A stretch of 9,424 nt of DNA from an uncultured Flavobacteriales bacterium (GTDB lineage: Bacteria; Bacteroidota; Bacteroidia; Flavobacteriales; Crocinitomicaceae): positions 1-9,424 of the forward strand of contig CAMLDR010000162.1 of NCBI GenBank assembly GCA_946478775.1, read 5' to 3'. The notes beneath the pieces are model-generated. The model ran no database searches, was not told where the DNA came from, and saw only the letters and a list, made by a program, of their open reading frames with translations. The first letter of the stretch is position 1, and each line of letters starts with the position of its first letter. Of the stretch, positions 6,131-9,424 are shown piece by piece. The translations under genes and the position numbers were made by a program.

Positions 6131-6140
6131 CGATATGCAG

Positions 6141-7172
6141 TTAGTCTTGTTCTACTACTACTGCAGTACCAGTAGAGCCAAGAGCTTCTTTGATTTTTGC
6201 TTCTAATTCGTCCATTAATTCCGGATTATCAGCAATCATATTTTTTACGGAATCCCTTCCCTGTCCCAAACGGGTTTCACCGTAAGAGAACCAGGAACCG
6301 CTTTTCTTCAAGATATTTAATTCTACTCCCAGGTCGATTATCTCACCTACCTTGGAGATTCCTTCTCCGTACATGACGTCGAATTCAGCCTTACGGAACG
6401 GAGGTGCTACTTTGTTCTTCACCACTTTTACTTTCACGCGGTTACCGATTACATCTTCTCCTTCTTTGATCTGACTTGCTCTTCGGATATCGATACGCAT
6501 AGATGCATAAAACTTCAGGGCGTTTCCTCCTGTTGTAGTTTCCGGGTTACCGAACATCACCCCGATCTTATCACGAAGCTGGTTGATGAAAATACAACAG
6601 CATTTTGCTTTATTGATGGAACCTGTTAATTTACGTAATGCTTTGGACATCAAACGAGCTTGTAATCCCATTTGAGAATCACCCATCTCACCTTCAATCT
6701 CTGCTTTTGGTGTCAATGCTGCAACCGAGTCAATAACCAATAAGTCAATTGCTCCTGAACGGATCAGGCTGTCAGCAATTTCCAATGCCTGCTCACCGTT
6801 ATCCGGCTGAGAGATCAACAAGTTCTCTACATCAACTCCCAGCTTTTGAGCGTAGAATTGATCAAATGCGTGCTCTGCATCAATAAACGCAGCTATTCCT
6901 CCATTTTTCTGACATTCGGCAATTGCATGGATTGCCAGGGTTGTTTTACCTGAAGATTCAGGACCGTAGATTTCAACAATCCTTCCTTTCGGGTAACCGT
7001 TTACTCCTAAAGCCAGATCCAGCGTAATTGAACCGGAAGGAATTACTTCCACTTCTTCAATTGCATTGTCTCCTAATTTCATTACAGATCCTTTTCCGAA
7101 AGTCTTGTCTAACTTTTCCATCGTTAGCTGAAGTGCTTTCAATTTTTCCGGGTTAACTTCTTTAACTGCCAT
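6141..7172 (-). CDS. recA: RecA recombinase
   Basis: ATP-dependent DNA strand-exchange protein that forms filaments on single-stranded DNA for homologous recombination and, where LexA-type repressors exist, stimulates their self-cleavage. The 343 residues are full length. The Walker A motif is GPESSGKT (70-77), Walker B is LLVID (144-148), the catalytic Glu is in IDAEH (97-101), the L1 loop is around [10 protein letters not shown] (158-167), and the L2 region contains [19 protein letters not shown] (195-213). Three consecutive cysteines (191-193) precede FINQ where relatives often have two, probably neutral. The acidic C-terminal tail ([12 protein letters not shown] then EQD) is short. It has its own promoter 37 bases upstream and a hairpin 10 bases downstream, so it is probably monocistronic although it follows bcp by 80 bases. 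Confidence 0.99.
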   Translation of the reverse strand: MAVKEVNPEKLKALQLTMEKLDKTFGKGSVMKLGDNAIEEVEVIPSGSITLDLALGVNGYPKGRIVEIYGPESSGKTTLAIHAIAECQKNGGIAAFIDAEHAFDQFYAQKLGVDVENLLISQPDNGEQALEIADSLIRSGAIDLLVIDSVAALTPKAEIEGEMGDSQMGLQARLMSKALRKLTGSINKAKCCCIFINQLRDKIGVMFGNPETTTGGNALKFYASMRIDIRRASQIKEGEDVIGNRVKVKVVKNKVAPPFRKAEFDVMYGEGISKVGEIIDLGVELNILKKSGSWFSYGETRLGQGRDSVKNMIADNPELMDELEAKIKEALGSTGTAVVVEQD

Positions 7173-7205
7173 ATCGTTTAATTTTAAATCGTTTTGTTAT
7201 CGTTT
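7173..7205 (-). repeat. Three AAACGAT direct repeats in the recA leader
   Basis: On the minus strand AAACGAT occurs at 7205-7199, 7194-7188 and 7179-7173, the last copy touching the ATG. They fill the predicted recA 5' leader of about 30 bases, with start-to-start distances of 11 and 15 bases. They could be a translational enhancer of the A-rich kind used by Bacteroidota instead of a Shine-Dalgarno, or a protein-binding site. Chance in A-rich sequence is not excluded. Confidence 0.5.
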
Positions 7206-7208
7206 CTG

Positions 7209-7216
7209 CAAATGTA
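7209..7216 (-). promoter_or_regulatory. -7 box of the recA promoter
   Basis: TACATTTG on the minus strand matches TAnnTTTG exactly, 36 bases before the recA ATG. No TTG is found 19 bases upstream. Instead a perfect 17-base dyad occupies that position, so the promoter looks like one with a degenerate -33 and an overlapping control site. Confidence 0.65.
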
Positions 7217-7217
7217 T

Positions 7218-7244
7218 GACCAGTAGGTCGTAAACTACTTACGA
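7218..7244. promoter_or_regulatory. Candidate operator dyads over the recA promoter
   Basis: TCGTAA (7228-7233) and TTACGA (7239-7244) form a perfect inverted repeat with a 5-base centre (ACTAC), lying where the -33 element should be. Immediately toward the -7 box a second dyad GACC-AGTA-GGTC (7218-7229) overlaps it by 2 bases. Position and symmetry suit a repressor such as a LexA-type protein, but I do not recognise an established consensus (not CTG-N10-CAG, not CGAAC-N4-GTTCG). The dyad also starts only 9 bases after the bcp stop, so a role as a weak bcp terminator is the alternative. Confidence 0.5.
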
Positions 7245-7252
7245 TGTTCGGA

Positions 7253-7711
7253 TCATTCTAAATTTAATATCTCCTCACCGTGAATTTTTGTTTGCGGTTT
7301 GTCGATAATATGTGTAATAATGCCCTTTTCATTTACGATAAACGTGGTTCGATGGATTCCATCGTATTCACGCCCCATAAACTTTTTCAGCCCCCAAACT
7401 TTAAATGAATCGATCATTTTCCGCTCGGTATCTGCGATTAAAGGAAAAGGGAGACTAAACTTTTCAATAAACTTCGTATGTGCCTTTTCCGTATCCATAC
7501 TCACACCCAAAATGGAATATCCCGCTTTTTTTAACTCCTGGTACGAATCCCTTAAACTGCATGCCTGGTTCGTACAAGCCGGTGTGTTGTCTTTCGGATA
7601 GAAATAGATCACTACTTTTTTATTGGCAAAATCGCGGTTCGTAATTTCTTTTCCATCTTGATCTTTTCCCTGAAAATCAGGCATTCGATCACCTACTTTT
7701 AATCCTGTCAT
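7253..7711 (-). CDS. bcp: Thiol peroxidase of the Bcp/PrxQ family
   Basis: Thioredoxin-dependent reduction of hydrogen peroxide and organic hydroperoxides in the cytoplasm. The 152 residues are typical. The peroxidatic site is TPACT with Cys46, and Cys51 (CTNQAC) is the resolving cysteine in the C-x4-C spacing that defines atypical two-cysteine PrxQ enzymes. Arg121 in GIHRTTFIV is the conserved active-site arginine, and PDFQGKDQDGKEI (11-23) is the usual N-terminal lead-in. It lies 150 bases after the helical-repeat gene and 80 before recA. It has its own strong promoter with a dyad on the -33 element, so regulation by an oxidative-stress factor is plausible. The start MTGLKVGDRMPDF fits the family. 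Confidence 0.95.
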   Translation of the reverse strand: MTGLKVGDRMPDFQGKDQDGKEITNRDFANKKVVIYFYPKDNTPACTNQACSLRDSYQELKKAGYSILGVSMDTEKAHTKFIEKFSLPFPLIADTERKMIDSFKVWGLKKFMGREYDGIHRTTFIVNEKGIITHIIDKPQTKIHGEEILNLE

Positions 7712-7754
7712 TTAATTGTTGAGTATTTAAACGTTTATTTGACGAATATGTAAT

Positions 7755-7784
7755 CAAAATTACAACTTATTTTCAAACCGACAA
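7755..7784 (-). promoter_or_regulatory. Bacteroidota-type promoter of bcp
   Basis: On the minus strand TTG (7784-7782), a spacer of exactly 19 bases and TAATTTTG (7762-7755) give a full consensus match. Transcription should begin near 7750, leaving a leader of roughly 35-40 bases before the ATG at 7711. Confidence 0.8.
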
Positions 7785-7790
7785 GTTTGA
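7773..7790. promoter_or_regulatory. Candidate operator dyad on the bcp -33 element
   Basis: TCAAAC (7773-7778) and GTTTGA (7785-7790) are a perfect inverted repeat around a 6-base centre that contains the -33 TTG. A dimeric regulator bound here would compete with sigma for the -33 contact. I do not match it to a known PerR, OxyR or Fur consensus. Confidence 0.45.
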
Positions 7791-7819
7791 GGTGTATTTT
7801 TTGCTTAATTTTTCGTCAT

Positions 7820-7844
7820 TTTTGATTATTTCATAGAATCAAAA
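7820..7844 (-). terminator. AT-rich hairpin after the helical-repeat gene
   Basis: TTTTGATT (7820-7827) pairs perfectly with AATCAAAA (7837-7844) across a 9-base loop, 17 bases after the stop at 7862. The stem is AT-rich and lacks a T run, so it is weak as an intrinsic terminator, but its place between this gene and the bcp promoter suits one. Confidence 0.35.
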
Positions 7845-7861
7845 TCTTATGATGTCCTTTA

Positions 7862-9424
7862 TTATTCAGGGAAATAGACGCTTTGACCTGTTTCCTGTTC
7901 CAACAAAAATTTCTCGCGGATAACTTCTTGAACGGTTCGTTTTTCGATCTTACATTCGAGCCACGAGATAATGTCCAGGTACAGGAATGGTCGTTTCTCG
8001 TAAGGAAGTTTCGACAATTTCACCAGTTTCCCATGTAAAATACGAAATGCCCGCATCAAAGAGCGATCGTCTGCAAAAGGAAGCTGGCGCAGGAAGTTCA
8101 GGATTTCGTGCTGCACTCCATGCAGATCCCCCATATTCCGAAGAAAGCGGTAAACAGATTTGATCTGGTAATCCAATAAATGATCGTCAGTTCCCAATTC
8201 AAAATGTGCAATCAGGTTCAGGATCCGCGCGAAAGCCTGGATATCTTCCCGCAGGGAAACATCCTTCAACTGGATAATGCGATTCAGGTATTTGATGGCC
8301 ATTTTATTATCACCATTCCCGAAATACAAACAAGCTGCTTTGTAATAAAGGATCATGATGCGGTGATTGTCCAAACGGTCTTCGTGATCGGAAATAAACT
8401 GCTCTACTTTCGGAACAATCTCAATTCCTTCGGAAAATGTCCCACACAAATAATAATAATTGATCTTTGCTGTGAGCCAGTACATGCGGTGCAGCAAGGC
8501 AATATTTTCGTTTTCGCGATCTCCCAGATCTGCCTTTTCCAGCTTTTCAATGGATTCAAGCAAGCGTTTGTGATTTCTCAAATTGAATAAAGCATTCTGC
8601 AGATTATAGAGCCCTTTCAAATACATTTCGCGGTAATGGTCTTTCACGTGTGAATTATCTTCAAACAATTTCACCCACAAACTGGCATATTTGAAACACA
8701 TCAGGAATTCCTGAGCCATGTAATGATACCAAACGTATGCATTGTACAGGTGCATTTTTTCTTCAAAGCTCAATTCCGACATGGTGTATTCCGGCAGGCG
8801 CTTTGCAAAGAATTCTTTGATGAAACGGTAATCTTTTTCATCCCGCACAAAGCCCACTTTCACATTCAAAGCATAGAGTTGCAGGGCAAGATTCGAAAAT
8901 TGGATGCTTCCCTGGACGTGTTTACTCAGCGCATGGCTTTCTGCCGTCAATTCATCCGCGCGGGAAGAAACGCTTCGCGTAATGTGCTGCGATTCGATGA
9001 ATTTCTCGAAATCCAGGATCTCCAAATGCAGGATGGTTGACTGTATCTTAATGGCATGCTGTTTTGCTTTCTCCAATAATTTCAAGGCCTGGTTATAGAA
9101 TCCTTTTTCATACAGGATCAGTGCATGGTCCATCGATTCCCGGATCTCGATTGTGGGCAGATGCGCCGCATGCTGAAGCCGCAAACTGGTCAGCAGCTGC
9201 TTGTATAAATGGGCTTTAATATTTGAAAGCTGGCTTTTTTTGATTCCGCTGATCCTGGAAATGGCCAATTCATCTGAATAATGATCTGTTTTATCAATAA
9301 AATCAAACAACTGCAGATACTTTATTTCCTCCTGGGAGGAAGAATTTCGATTTGCATAAAGCTTAAAACTTCGTTTTTCAGCCTTTGATAAGGAAGAAAT
9401 TAAACGAACTAAACTATCTGTTGA
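7862..9424 (-). CDS. Helical-repeat (TPR-like) protein of unknown function, 5' end outside the window
   Basis: 520 residues are visible. The frame stays open to the right edge, so only the start is missing. The apparent TTG start at 9310 is false: 38 further upstream codons read as good protein (STDSLVRLISSLSKAEKRSF, then KLYANR). That LSKAEKR-FKLYA lead-in is a signature I associate with a Bacteroidota-specific family of proteins about 500 residues long, so perhaps only 3-8 residues are cut off. The rest is almost wholly helical with TPR-like helix pairs, for example ALILYEKGFYNQALKLLEKA (visible residues 101-120) and LYYKAACLYFGNGDNKMAIK (359-378). There is no signal peptide in the visible part, no membrane segment and no catalytic motif, which suggests a cytoplasmic scaffold or protein-binding role. 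Family placement moderate, function unknown. Confidence 0.85.
   Translation of the reverse strand, partial: STDSLVRLISSLSKAEKRSFKLYANRNSSSQEEIKYLQLFDFIDKTDHYSDELAISRISGIKKSQLSNIKAHLYKQLLTSLRLQHAAHLPTIEIRESMDHALILYEKGFYNQALKLLEKAKQHAIKIQSTILHLEILDFEKFIESQHITRSVSSRADELTAESHALSKHVQGSIQFSNLALQLYALNVKVGFVRDEKDYRFIKEFFAKRLPEYTMSELSFEEKMHLYNAYVWYHYMAQEFLMCFKYASLWVKLFEDNSHVKDHYREMYLKGLYNLQNALFNLRNHKRLLESIEKLEKADLGDRENENIALLHRMYWLTAKINYYYLCGTFSEGIEIVPKVEQFISDHEDRLDNHRIMILYYKAACLYFGNGDNKMAIKYLNRIIQLKDVSLREDIQAFARILNLIAHFELGTDDHLLDYQIKSVYRFLRNMGDLHGVQHEILNFLRQLPFADDRSLMRAFRILHGKLVKLSKLPYEKRPFLYLDIISWLECKIEKRTVQEVIREKFLLEQETGQSVYFPE

Noticed and set aside
5823..6140. tRNA, riboswitch or CRISPR in the recA-yicC gap
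   Set aside because: No cloverleaf, no known aptamer core and no regularly spaced repeats are visible.
6008..6175. Small plus-strand frame starting MCAASLSERIR
   Set aside because: It runs through both recA hairpins and into recA, with no promoter and no family resemblance.
7246..7250. CGAAC half-site of a Gram-positive-type LexA box near recA
   Set aside because: There is no GTTCG partner at 4 bases; the nearby TCGTAA dyad is the better symmetric site.

Overview
The window is a 9.4 kb piece of a Bacteroidota chromosome, most likely Flavobacteriales. A Crocinitomicaceae/Fluviicola-like source is possible, but that is only a guess from general protein style. The support is fourfold: promoters of the Bacteroidota type (TTG, 19 bases, TAnnTTTG), no clear Shine-Dalgarno sequences, the tight yicC-gmk-nadD cluster, and a RecA and a helical-repeat protein that read as Bacteroidota. 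The first ~120 bases do not belong to this genome. They are about 74% G+C by hand count, read as a hydrophobic actinobacterial-style membrane protein, and stop abruptly inside the reading frame of the next gene. That looks like an assembly or library chimera.

Layout, left to right. (1) 1-~120, foreign GC-rich tip. (2) ~121-2469 (+), the 5'-truncated C-terminal part of a SNF2-family helicase-like ATPase. (3) 2470-3525 (+), an AT-rich accessory islet with a stand-alone ParB/sulfiredoxin-fold protein (DGHHR motif) and a small HAD phosphatase-like protein of the Swiss-Army-Knife type; the second has a near-perfect promoter and an almost leaderless start. (4) 3526-3762 (+), a 78-residue exported or membrane protein with a CxxC pair. 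It converges on the next operon and overlaps it by 4 bases. (5) 3759-5822 (-), the compact yicC-gmk-nadD operon (endoribonuclease-family protein, guanylate kinase, NAD biosynthesis adenylyltransferase). (6) 5823-6140, a ~318-base intergenic stretch with no gene, two hairpins beyond recA and a purine-rich direct repeat. (7) 6141-7172 (-), recA. (8) 7253-7711 (-), a Bcp/PrxQ thiol peroxidase. (9) 7862-9424 (-), a Bacteroidota-specific helical-repeat protein that runs off the right edge.

Most of the window is core housekeeping: DNA repair, nucleotide and NAD metabolism, RNA turnover and peroxide defence. I see no complete novel multi-gene system. The points most worth a second look are the perfect dyads placed on the -33 regions of both the recA promoter (TCGTAA, 5 bases, TTACGA) and the bcp promoter (TCAAAC, 6 bases, GTTTGA), which are candidate operators for DNA-damage and oxidative-stress control; the AT-rich ParB-like/HAD islet; the small CxxC membrane protein; and the chimeric left end, which makes the automatic start of the SNF2 gene wrong.
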